This document shows, piece by piece, positions 25,951 to 37,891 of a stretch of DNA of 64,000 bases (position 1 is the first letter of the stretch; each line of letters begins with the position of its first letter). The notes beneath the pieces are model-generated. The model had not been told where the DNA came from, did no database searches, and saw only the letters and a list, made by a program, of their open reading frames with translations. Where the stretch lies: assembly GCF_009905375.1 (NCBI RefSeq), contig NC_133653.1, forward strand, positions 81,232,911-81,296,910, given 5' to 3'. The stretch comes from Apium graveolens. Lineage: Eukaryota; Streptophyta; Magnoliopsida; Apiales; Apiaceae. The position numbers and the translations under genes are program-made.

Positions 25951-28900
25951 ATGGATCCGATAGAGCGTCCTAACGGGGGACTGGATGATGTTCATATTGA
26001 GGATGTAGCAGTTGAGGATGTTGTCCTAGAAGGGATTGTTGCTGAGAAGAATCCCGTGGAGGATCCTAACAAGAATGAATAAAGGACCACTGAGGAATTG
26101 ATGACCATGGTTAGGGGAATTACCAGAGGTAGGATTGGCTGGTCACTACCGGAGGTTCGTTCAAGTTTGTAAAGATAGTAGCCCTTTTAACACGACTTAC
26201 TCGTAAGACTCAGAAGTTCGGATGGACAGAGAAATGCGAGAACAACTTTTAAGAACTAAAGCAAAGGTTGGTGACGGCTACTATGTTGGCGTTGCCGGAT
26301 GGAAAAGGAGATTTTGTGATGTGTAATGACGCTTCGCATAAAGAATTAGGGTGCTTCTTATACAGCACAGCAAGGTAATCGCGTACGCGTCAAGACAATT
26401 AAGGGAATATAAAATTCGATGTCCCCACCCATGAGCTTGGGCTCGGGGTAGTAGTTTTGCCCTAAAGATTGGAGGCACTACTTGTATGGAGAGAAGTGCG
26501 AGATTTACACAAGCCATAATTGCTCTAGTGCATTTTTACGCAGAAAGAGTTCAACATGCACCAGAGGAGGTGGATAGAGCTAATCGAGGATAACGATTAT
26601 GAGATTCTTTATCATCCAGGGAAAGCCAAAATGGTGGCTCATGCCCTTAGTATAAAAGAGAGACTCAAGATGAAACTGTCTTTGGGAGAGTTGATAAGAG
26701 ATTTTGAGAAAATGGAAATAGAAGTGAAGGTAACCGGAGCCGATACCGAAAAGCTGTTGAGATTGCAATACAGCCCAAATTATTAGAAAAGAACATATTT
26801 TGCCAGAAAAAGTGATGAATGAAGGTAGAGAGCCAACAAATAGATAAGAGATTAATACTGAGAAAGATGATAAGGGAATAATGAGGTATTCCTACAGAAT
26901 TTGGGTTCCAAATGTTCAAGAGCTTAAAGATGAGATCTTAGATGAAAGCTAGTTTGAGGAATAAGATTTAGAGCAAACCCTGAACGTGATAGTCAGGGAG
27001 GTCGCCATCAAGATAGAAGGAACCCATAACATAATGGAGTGGAAAATGAGGATTTAAAACATGTAGGATGACCCTGATTATGGGGAGAAGGAGGGAACCG
27101 TCAGACTAAGGAAACGGAAGTCGAGTAAGGAAAGGAGACCCGAGACGGTACTCCTATACGGCAATTCATGGACCTGTCTAAAAAGAACTTAGACTATTAT
27201 CCCCAACCACCACCCTGAGGAGAGAATGCAGTGGGAAATTCTTTCAGGACCTTTAGGTCACTAAGCCCTCAGAGTTCCAAGGAACAAGCATACCCAGTAG
27301 AGGAGAGAGCCTGGCTAAAGGAAATATAGGAATCATTTGAGATTCTAAATGATGGACGAATCACAAAAGTCTGTTTTTGTCACTTACCCTCCTAAAAGAG
27401 AGGCCACCCGCTGGTAAAAGGCCAAGGAAGGCACGGAGCCAGAGGTTATGATAAACTGATTAAAGTTCAGTCAATTGTTTTCGAGAAAGTAATTCCCAAG
27501 GTTATGGAGATAGTGTAAAAGCTTTAAAGCCAGAGCAAAGGCGGACGTGTATGATGAATTATGAAGCTAAGTTGTAAAAGTTGTCAAGATTTGTTCTGAG
27601 GACTAGAATCCCAGAACGACGTGATGTTTGAAGTCAATGATTAGTGGGTTCGTGAAATGATTGTAATAGAAAGGATTATAAAGGCAATAGAGTTCGAGAA
27701 ATGATAAGGGAGTTGGGTATGAGGAAACCCTAAAGACTCGTAGCAATAGAAGTAGAAAAGTATGTAATCATCAGGATAAGATTGATTCACCATGAGTTAA
27801 AGCTGATGGGTTGAAGGAATAAGAGATACATATATTTTATCCCTATAAGTTGGGAGGATTCGAGGAAACCTTGAGACAGTTCGAAGGATAAATAATGAGA
27901 CGCGGATAGACTGAGGAGACAAGGAAGTAAGAAATTAGGAAAAATTGGATGAAGGAAGTGACCTTCAAGAATGTGAAGTGTAAGACCGGTGGCTTGATAC
28001 CCAGAAAGGGAGACGCCAGGTATGAAAGATATCCCAACATTGAGATGACTGTTGAGATAAACAACAAAAGTAAATAAGGAATTATTAAGAAGAAGTTCAT
28101 GTTGAACACGACCAATATCTTCTAGAACATCCTTGTTATCGTTACCAAATTAGGCAAGAAAAGCAGATAACCGTTGTTATCTTTTGGAGGCCATATTGAT
28201 TGACCTCATTTTGAATACAGATGTTATTGTGAAATTAGGCATATACTATCGAGGTGGGAATGATTGAATAAGACACCCTTATCAGGGATATATGACTTGA
28301 TTTATTCATGGAAGGATGCATGTACCTTTTTAAAGGTGGAATTAAGGATAGAACATCAGTAACTTAAAATGAATCCTAGGGGAATGCATAAAGGTTGGCA
28401 TTTCACCCTTAATAGGGATAGTATGAGGTTTGACAGTATGAATTGGAAAGGATTAAGGTAATAACAACCTTTAAGAATCAGTGGAGAAATTTTTCAGAAG
28501 TATATAGACAATGATTCTGGTATTAATAAATGGTATCTTGATATGCCCTTTATCTAGGGAATACAGGAGGAACGATTCAATGATAACCTTAGAGGTTTTA
28601 CAAGGAGAAAGGTAATATTCAAAATTCTCAAGAATAGAAATGTTGATAAATGAAATATGACGTAATTATAATGGTGCCAAGTGGGGCACGTGTTAAACCA
28701 CGAGACAGTATGGATCGAACCAGTAAAGGTCGAAACTGTTCAGGGCAATTAGGACCTAAGATAAAAGATGTTCTAAGTATGATTGAGAGTCAGTCGTGAC
28801 AATGATTAACCTCTAAAAACTGAGGCAATAACTTATGGAAAAATGGTGATTTTTTTTACTCATCAGATTTTAAGGAAAACATCTTCACATAAGCAGTGAT

Positions 28901-30180
28901 CGAAATGAGGTAGAAAATTTATTTGGAGGTGGTTAAAATGACATTGACTGTAAGGAAATTTTACTATCAGGAAAGGCCAAAGAGGTGGCCGACACTTTAA
29001 AGGTAAGAGGATAATTATAGGAGCTTGTGCCAAAGGAATACAGTGATGATGGTTAAAGCTGTGAAGGTTGTATTATGGTTTAGAAGATTGACATTCTTTC
29101 TGATGACTGTGCAATACCCAACCGTAATAGTAGTTGGTAAAGGTTTAATTCGTGTAATCACCATGAGCGGGCTATCTATCTCAGAAGGTACTATCTTGAG
29201 ATAAGCCAGGACCATGTTTCAAAAAGGACTAGACGAACCTTTGAGTTAAGTCTTCTATTTAAGGCATATGATTAAGAATGGTATTAACCTGCTATCGTTG
29301 CTTTGTTTGAAACTCTTCTGCAATTTTATCTGCTTCATGTCATGAAAGTACGTTAGAATTTGGAGTGTTCTTCATGAATTATGAATGGTGATTATGTTAA
29401 CTCCTTAGAAGAATTCTATACAACATGTATGGACTCCGTATGGTTAGATATTAAGATTTCATGGAAAGTGAATGACGACAGTAGGTCAGTGGTGGACCAT
29501 AGTAATGCAGCAATGATTCTGCAAGTAATGAGTTGATTACAACCATGAGAGTTGTATTGGAATGGATATTGAGAAGCAAAAGCTATAATGCTAGAAGCTA
29601 TGATGAGAGTCTGTGCAATAGACTTGAAAGAATTTGAAATGGTCACTTAACATGGATTGAGTTTTCTTACGAAAATAGATCATATGTCGTTATCGAGATG
29701 TCGCCTTATAAGATCCTTGAGGGAAGACAATGTCGATCTCCCTTATGATATGATGAAGTTGCAGAGCGCAAGATGCTTAGACCAGCAGTGGTCCAAAGGA
29801 CCAAGGATATAATAGATTTAATCAGAGGACGGCTGGTAGTAGCCCAAGATGGGCACCCGAAGTATGTTGATTTGACACGAAAGGACAAGGAATAGGAAGT
29901 AGGGGACCTAGTGTTGTTATAGGTATTCCCTTGGAAAGGATGGATGAGGTTCGGAAAGAAAGGAAAGCTAAGCCCACGAATTGTTGGACCCTTTGAGGTA
30001 TTAAGACTTATTGGGAAGTTAGCATATGAGCTAGCCCTACCCCCGAACATGTAGCAAGTTCATAACGTGTTCCACGTATCAATATTAAGGAAGTATAATT
30101 CGGATGCCAGACAAATAGGGGCATATGAGCGCATAGACATGCAACCCGACGTAACCTAAATGGAGCAACCAGGAAGGGTT
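25951..30180 (+). pseudogene. Gypsy gag-pol remnant
   Basis: A gag-like start (ATG at 25951) is acidic and stops after about 43 codons. From about 26270 the frame belongs to the end of reverse transcriptase and RNase H (ALPDGKGDFVMCNDASHKEL, then RRWIELIEDNDYEILYHPGK near 26560, the LEL.DYD..I.YHPGKAN block). At about 29700-30150 integrase C-terminal words appear, ILEGRQCRSPL, WMRFGKKGKLSPRIVGPFEV and QVHNVFHVSILRKYN, as in chromoviruses. Many stops and shifts interrupt all parts, and about 26800-29400 could not be assigned to a domain. Gag capsid, protease and the catalytic reverse transcriptase core are missing, so it cannot have supported its own replication. Confidence 0.75.
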
Positions 30181-30355
30181 ATAGATTGAAAAGGAACAAG
30201 TGCTTAGGAGAAGGGTTATCAAACTAGGCAGAGTTTGGTGGTAGGACCACAATGTGGGAAAATTTACTCGAGAGTTAGAAAGTGCAATGCTAAGAAAGTA
30301 TCCCTACACATTTTCTATCGGATTCCGGGACGGAATCCTTTTAAGGAGGGGATAC

Positions 30356-32448
30356 TATAATAACCCCAATTTTTGGAATTTTTTTAAACCCTTATGAATA
30401 GTGATTTTGCTGATTATGCTGAATAAGAAAACTTTTCATGCCACACTATGTAGGGGTTCTTCTATTGTTATTCTGAGATCTTATTAGTACTTTATATGGG
30501 ATATAAGTGTATGTAAAGATCGTCAGAATCCAAATTCGAACACTTTGATTTTTTACCGAAAATCCACCAGATACCGAAAGAATTGAGTATAACGTAACAG
30601 GATAAAAGGGATTTAAATTCAAGGATCATAAGAGGGGATCATAAAAAGGAATATAATGTATTGAGAAAGGTTAAGGGAACCCAAGTAATAAGATCCCGGG
30701 TATGATCCCTCAAACGATAAACGAGAACGAAAGTTAAGCGAACCGTATAACAGATCAGCGATCATTAGCCAAGTAATTAGGAGTTAATCAAAGAGGTTAA
30801 TTATGATAATGTCATCACACCAACAAGAAGAAGATAAGTGTGGGAAGATGACATAAGTGGATGATATAAGCATGACCAAATGAGAAGGTATTGTTGGTTG
30901 ATTTCAAGCCACACAAATTTTACCATGGTAAAAGATTAATTAACAACAAAAATAAAGCAACCAAGACAAAACAAATCAAAAACACAAAAAACAAGTTGAC
31001 TTTCACTTTCAAGAACATCAAGCTCTCGGCTTTCCTTCATTTTCAAGGATAAAAAAATCAAAATCCAAGATCCAAGCATTGTTAAATCATGAGGTAATTA
31101 TCCAAGGTTCCTTATACATAGATATAGCTATCCCATGAATCTAAGCTTCAATTTCCTTCACAATCTCTTCCAATAATTCAAGGAAGAAGATGGTGAATAG
31201 TAACTTTCAAAAAAATAACTTTAGTTTTCTTGAATTTTTATTAAAGTTTAAGGTTATACAAGCAAGGATCAAGGTTCTTTTAGGCATTCAAAGCTCTTGT
31301 GTTGTGTTAAGAAGCTTCAAGAAGGTATAAACTCCAAACCCTAGCTTTAGTTTTGAGTAACTAGGAATGGTTATGATTGATATAGTATATGAGAAGCATG
31401 ATGCTAGTTTGTTTAAAGTTTGGTTGAGTTTGTAGAGATTTTGATGGTTGAATCTTGGTTGTTAGTTAATGAACCTTAGTATGGTTAGTAGCTTTTGTTG
31501 TGATTGAATAAGTTGGATAAAACATGAAGTAATGGACTGATGTGGTGAGGTTTGGAGGGATTTTGGTTGTAATGTTGATTGTGGGTTGAATTGTGGATTG
31601 ATTGGAGTGGTATAAACTTTGGTAATCGCGTAAACATAGCCGTCGTAATGTCCGATTTACTTTAGACTGTTTTGTTCTTAACATCAGGACCCGAGAACTC
31701 ACTGTTAGGTTTTGACTATTTTTATGATTAGATAGTTCATGTTACGAGCTTCGTTTTGATATGTGGTTCGTATGAATCCGATGCACGGTTTAGGAGAAAC
31801 GACCATTTTAAGTAACGGCATTTCGCGACCGAACCATTACCCCTCTCCTTACTTTGAAACCTTGGTTAAGAACTTTAAATGACTAATTGGGGTATGAAAC
31901 ATTTATGTAAAGTGGATTAGGAAGTTGGTAAGGTGCTCGCGAAAGAATCGCCTTAAAACTCTTAATGGTTAATTTATTAAAAATGGTGGAGCCGAGGGTA
32001 CACGAGCGACTTAAGTGAATCGTTAAGCGCTAAAGCAAACGTTAGGGTTCAATTGGTTAAAGTCTAGTTTCTTAAGCGACCGGGGTTTAATTCCGACTTA
32101 TGTTATTGTTCATAGGTTATCGGACTCACTCTAAGCTTAAGTCTATCCGGGAGCAGTCAGGCAAGTTTTCTACCCGTTATACTGTTGTTGTGATCTATAC
32201 ATATGTATATACATTATCTTGTGATAGATGCATGATGGTTAATTGACAAATCTTGTGATATATTGGAGCATGTGATATGGTATATATGCATGTCTGTTTC
32301 GTAATCTTGATATATATCTGTTGATTCAATTGCTTATAAGTTGCATAATACCTATGCTAGAGATAAGCAGTAGTTGCGTATACCCTTAGTATAGGGGACC
32401 CAAAGGTGAACATTTTCTAAACTCGGGTGTCGATGTTCCCGAGTATAT

Positions 32449-32479
<31 letters not shown>

Positions 32480-34460
32480 ATATATATATTGATATAGTTT
32501 TCAAAACTATTAATTGAATAAGTTTTATTCGATAACTTTATTTTATTTAATGAATATTAGTTGAATATTCATTCGAGGACTTATGACTCCGTTTATTTTA
32601 TTTAATAAATATTATTTTGAATATTCATTCGAGGACTTAAGACTCCGTTTATTTTATTTAATGAATATTATTTTGAATATTCATTTGAGGACTTATGACT
32701 CCGCTTATTTATTAAATAGTATTCTTTATTTTATTAAAGAATAATGTTTCGATAATCAAACTTATTTTCGATTATTCAAATAAAGATCGTACTTTCGTAT
32801 AAGTATATCTTTGGTTATTTATTATTCATTTCAAGTATGAGTTTTAAAACTTTTACTTCAATTATTTTTATAAGGATTATACTTATGGGAATATTATTTA
32901 AATAATAATATTCAGATATTTTCTAATATATCGGGACCGATTTACTTTATTAAATAAGCATTTCTCCAAACATTCTTAAAAATGTTTTCGAGTCTTCAAA
33001 ATGATTTTAAAAGTTAGAGCGGATCCTAAAACTCATTTTTATATTTAAGATCTTCCTTTCAAAGGGGATTTAAATACTCGCTCAAAACCTGAGGGATCCG
33101 GCTATGTGGTGTATTTTATATTCGCAACGTGGTTGCTGTTTTGAGACAACAATTTGATTACTCGCCCAATGTTCGGGAAGTAAGTCCATCTGATTGAGTC
33201 GGCATAAGCGACAGGCCGGGGTACGGTCTATGAAGGTGTAAGAGGCTGGGTGACAGTCCATCCACGCGTGAGTGGCCGAGTAACGGTCTAGCGCGAGGTC
33301 CGAATGCGGCCAGGGTGATGACCGGCGAGGAATTCATCCATCTACAGTAGAAAAGGTTACTTATTGGTATCTTTGCTGATCAGCAAGATATCGGGTTTAT
33401 GCCAAAATTCTTTTCTTTCCAAATTCATTGGATATTACAACTCTGTTCATACTTTACATGACAGAGGTTTCAGGAAATGTATGAGAGATATATATGGATA
33501 TATATCGGGACTTAATGAAGTATCTCGTAACGTCATTTCTTTTGAATGATATTTCAAAGATTGAATCTATTCAAATCTTATCTTGTATTCTCATCTATGT
33601 GATGAACTTTTGAAACTAATTATAACTTGAATGGTGGTAGTTCAAGTAGTATTCGGAAAAGATATAAGTATATTGGAGTATCTTGTAACTTCATTTTTTC
33701 AACTTATATCTGGTTAATGATTATCTTATGCATGACAAAGATTTTTACAAAAATGTTGAGACAAGGTTAGATATATGAGATCACCTTGCAACGATATTTT
33801 TATACAGTTATAAACTGGAACTCTGTGTACATTATACATGTCAGAGGATTTCAAAGATTTTGAGTAGTATATATGTATATATATACTGAATATTTTGCGA
33901 CTTATCGCGTTAAGATATCAAACTTGGTTCATTTCTTCTTAACCAAGACTTTCTTGAGTACTATGAGAATGCTCATATATTGTAAATTATTATACATACT
34001 ATTTCGGTGGGCTTGTTGCTCACCCTTGCTTTCTTCTTTCATCACACAACATCAGATAGACAAGATGAACAGGACCAAGCTCCCAATTCGCGAGTGGATA
34101 GGAAATGTTCCGCAGTTTCCTATAGGTGTTTATGTCGCTGTAGCTGTGGTAGGAACTACCAATAGGCTAGGCTTTCAACTTTTGATGTACCAGACTTATG
34201 TATCTTTATGAATTGTAATAATGGCAATGAAATGTAAATTTATTCAGAAACCCTTTTAAGGTGTAATGGCATATAATTGTGGAATAAAATGACTCGTGTT
34301 ATTTTTGGATATTCATCTCTGAGACTATAACTTGTGGTGTGTGTGTTTATTGTGGGGTCACAGCACGTAGTAGTTGATTGTTTATTAAGATTGGGTGTTA
34401 TTAAGGGAAATGGAACTCGTGACAACCCGGATCCTCGACCCCGGATTTGGGGGTGTTACA
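30356..34460 (+). repeat. Gypsy 3' LTR
   Basis: 4,105 bp, colinear with the 5' LTR with scattered substitutions and small indels (its TA tract differs in length). Its first two bases are TA rather than TG. Confidence 0.9.
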
Positions 34461-37400
34461 TGTGATCAGCTCGTCGATACCCTCTCCTGATGTGCTGAGA
34501 TTCTTTTTAATCTTTTCCAACAAAATTAGGAAATATCAACCAATGAAATTAATCCAGTGCTTATAATATATAGTGGTTTATCAATTATATGCGATTGATT
34601 TAAAAAAACTGAATGCTTACAAGTCTGTAATTGATTACACTAGGACCAGTCTTATATGTGCGTCCTCTTTCCGTTTACGAGTTTTAACAATAACCAAGTC
34701 ATCTGATGGTTCACCCGCATCAGGCATCTTCTGTTGCATCTTTTTTTTCTAAAAGAAAGGATCACAAGTATTGCAATATCAGTTGATTACTAAGCATAAT
34801 TTAATTACATTTGATGAAAAAAAATAATTTCATCTAGTGTCTAGTAGACCAGCTTTTATTATTTATTTTCTGAAATAATTTTTTCTTTAATTCCATGGTC
34901 TACTTCTGAATTAATGTAAATATTTTCTTTTAATTGCATGTTTTCTACTCTAAGAAACAGAATAATAATTTGGTGTTTTACTTGTGAAAAACTTGACGAG
35001 GAATTCAAGGAATGACGTACCATTTTGTGTTTTACTTGTGAAAAACTTCTAGGGCCAGCAGTATGCGTGTCAACTACTTGACGACGGCTCTCAGCATTTT
35101 TTCTAGCCCTTTCCTGGGAAACACATGATAAAATAATTTGCACTAGTTAATCTCTTTTAGACTGAACTACATGGATGCTTAGAGTTTGAAAGTTAGACAT
35201 ATACCTGAACAGTTTCATTCCCCAATATTCGAAGAGCACCTTAAAAGTCTCAAGTGGAACATCGTCAGGCCTATTTTCTAGCCTATCCTGATCATTGTCA
35301 TAATGAGAATAATGTGCCTTCTTCAAGAGACTCTTGCGCCCCCTCCAAGATACTTGAATTGTCATTAAACACCAGACTCTTAATTCTTCAGGAATAATGT
35401 ATCGTTGCTTCATTTAAATCAAACATAAAATTTATTAAATTAATCTTTCTTAGTGTACTGTATAACTAGAAAACCAGAAAAACTCAGGAAAACTTTTTCA
35501 CTTATTTACAGTTAATAAATTACCTTCACATAATTCCATATCGTGTCCTTCAGGTTGTCAGGAACATGACGCCAACTTACATAAGTAAGTGGCACACAAT
35601 GCTTTGTAATTGTCCCGAGAAAGTTGCTAAGCTCAGATACTTCATTGTCGTTATCTGAAACGGGCTGATAACGGTTATTCATGTCAACCACAACTCTCTT
35701 GTCAAAGGACCTGGAGTGAACTTTGTCCATTCGTGTTCCTCCTCTGAATTTCTTTAGAACAACTTTCAAGAACCAAAAAAAAATATACGGACCAATAAGA
35801 ACAATATATAGAACAATACGTATTAAATTATTAGAATAGTAATAACATTCTCCTACAGTAAAACCTCTCTAAATTAATAACATTGGGACATGTTGATTTT
35901 ATTATTTTTTCGAGATGATTAAATTATCGAGGTCACAAAATACAAGGGATATTAAGTTGTAACTTAGGACTAATTTAGCAGATTATTTAAAGGGTACTTT
36001 TATTCATACTTTTCAAGGGAAAATAAAGCACCTTTGTAAAATTATCTAAGCTTTAACAAACAAGAGCTTGGAAATTGTTAGGAAGGAAGAAATGTACCTT
36101 TATCTTCAACATCGTCTTCGGCTTCATAATCAGACATGGCAGTTTCTACAGTTACATTTGCATTTTTACTTGCAGCGGCTTTTTCAGCATTTTCCCTTTG
36201 GCGTTTCCGCATAGAATTAAAAGCGGCCATTGTACCTTGTCCAACGTCAGGCTTTGGTAACTCAATGATAGCAGATTCCTCATGAACTGCATTGTTCGCT
36301 TCCTTCTTAATTTCATCCTCCTTCGTAGGAACAATATTAGATCTCGAACGAGTTCTTGGTCCACAAAGGGAATTGGTCTTCTGAATGTTTTTGGTTTTCT
36401 GAAATATAAATTCAATTAGGTACCGAGGTAATATTTATGCTTGTATGGGTATAAAATGGAAAATTAATTCTATAACTATGACACACCTTTCATGGAATTT
36501 TAGAAGCATCACTGTCGCTAGGTTCCTCCTCGGGTTCTAGAACATAATCTTCGCTGTCCTTTCCTATCCTTTCTTTTCCCTTTCTCTTTGTGTTAGCAGA
36601 TTTCAAGAAATCTACTAGTGTAGGGAAATTTATAACTATTAAAAATTCATTTTTCTTCTTCACATTTTTAGCTCTCTGCATTTCGTATTCGGTCAGATTC
36701 TTTTCATCTTCTTCAACACGCACAACTATCTTTTTGTTTGCTGGTGTTAAAGGTGGTGGAGGGGGTGGAGGGGGTAAACAGGAAACCTACAAGACATTTT
36801 CTTATGATGTTGCCAATAATTTTAAATCATGCAAATAATTCTAAAAAATGCATGTTGCCAATGTATTGCTTATAATTACCTCAGACTGATTGTTTCCCTT
36901 ATGTTTGTCTTTTTGTGATGGATCATTTAAAACTAATTTCCTCCTAGCACTTGCACAACTTTTAATCATACTTGCTTCATTTATTTCTTGCAGCTTATTC
37001 AGTCGTGGCGACTTTCTAGTAGGCATTTTTGGCGTTTTTGCTGTCAAATTTTTTATTCTTTTGTTGTTGTTGTTGTTGTTTCAAGTGATGAGCAGTAACA
37101 TACTTGCACTTTATTGGCTTTTGAGCTGATAAACACAAAAAAAATTAGTTACCAGAGTGTATAAACCATATTTATGGATAGATTGGATGCAGAATTTGGA
37201 TTAAATACCTGCAATAATATTCTTCCTTGGCTGTATAACTACATGAGGTTGCATTTGCTTGAGTGGTTCAGTCTTACCATCAACTACCGTATCGACAAAA
37301 AAATCTACATGATCACCACTCTTTACTTTATCCACTATTGCATCCAGCTCAGCATCATTACCCACCATCTACCAGCCCCCGGAATCCACGCCTTTTTTTA

Positions 37401-37578
37401 CATAAATACCTCCAATTTCTGAATATTGTAGGTCCTCTTTTACATGCTCCATCAATACTGTGAAAGAGAACACATCAGAATTGATGCTCTCAACCACTGT
37501 TTGTACTCCACCAACATATCGAATATCTTGAAATTCGCCTTTATGATGAAATGTGAGATGCAAGATTTTGTCTTCCAT
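34461..37578 (-). pseudogene. CACTA second gene, Transposase_24 type, main part
   Basis: Begins MEDKILHLTFHHKGEFQD at 37578, a PB1-like opening known from plant CACTA second proteins. Exons by GT-AG signals: 37578-37209, 37125-36880, 36786-about 36490, 36398-36098, about 35757-35524, about 35407-35205, 35113-35021, about 34745-34461, continuing at 21570-21233. Words in order: PTRKSPRLNKLQE, a poly-proline tract, RTRSRSNIV, MAAFNSMRKRQRE, then the Transposase_24 core RGGTRMDKVHSRSFDKRVVV, LGTITKHCVPLTYVSWRHVP, NRPDDVPLETFKVLFEYWG and ERARKNAESR. Nonsense codons occur after GVDSGGW (about 37366) and after SKIP (about 36494). In En/Spm the partner protein binds subterminal repeats; that role here is inference. 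Confidence 0.8.
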
Positions 37579-37891
37579 CCTACAAAAAAAGCATAAAACA
37601 ACATTAAAATAAGTTCAATATGAACAAATAACTAAGTAAGAAATCAAAATATAGTCACAACTCAGCAAGAAATAAACTAACCATTTATCTACTTAGAAGC
37701 AGTTAATTTGATGAAATAAATGGGAAATTCAATAATAATGCAATTAGCAAAATATATAATGAACATATTTAGAACAAGTTACTTATTAAGTATCAAATAA
37801 TTAACTTAAGCCTCCTTTTTGACTATATTTAGAATAAGCAAAATATATAATGATTCAATACATTACAATTTTAACTAGTCTATTATTCAGA

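Larger units (their letters stand above)
21571..34460 (+). mobile_element. Ty3/gypsy element with 4.1 kb LTRs, internally deleted
   Basis: It begins TGTAATAACCCC and ends GGGTGTTACA, between target duplications TGTGA (21566-21570 and 34461-34465). The LTRs are 21571-25688 (4,118 bp) and 30356-34460 (4,105 bp), roughly 97-98% alike by eye; the 3' LTR starts TA instead of TG. A primer site TGGTATCAGAGC lies at 25693-25704 and a purine tract AAGGAGGGGATAC ends at 30355. The internal part is only 4.7 kb and jumps from a gag-like start to a late reverse transcriptase/RNase H segment, so most of gag, protease and reverse transcriptase is missing. Domain wording suggests a chromovirus (Tekay-like) lineage. 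Confidence 0.9.

Noticed and set aside
26281..30050. Several minus-strand ORFs across the gypsy interior
   Set aside because: The recognisable domains read on the plus strand; the minus ORFs are composition shadows.
33873..34211. 112-codon ORF in the gypsy 3' LTR
   Set aside because: The first half has no counterpart open in the 5' LTR; only the last ~49 codons are shared and are reported separately.
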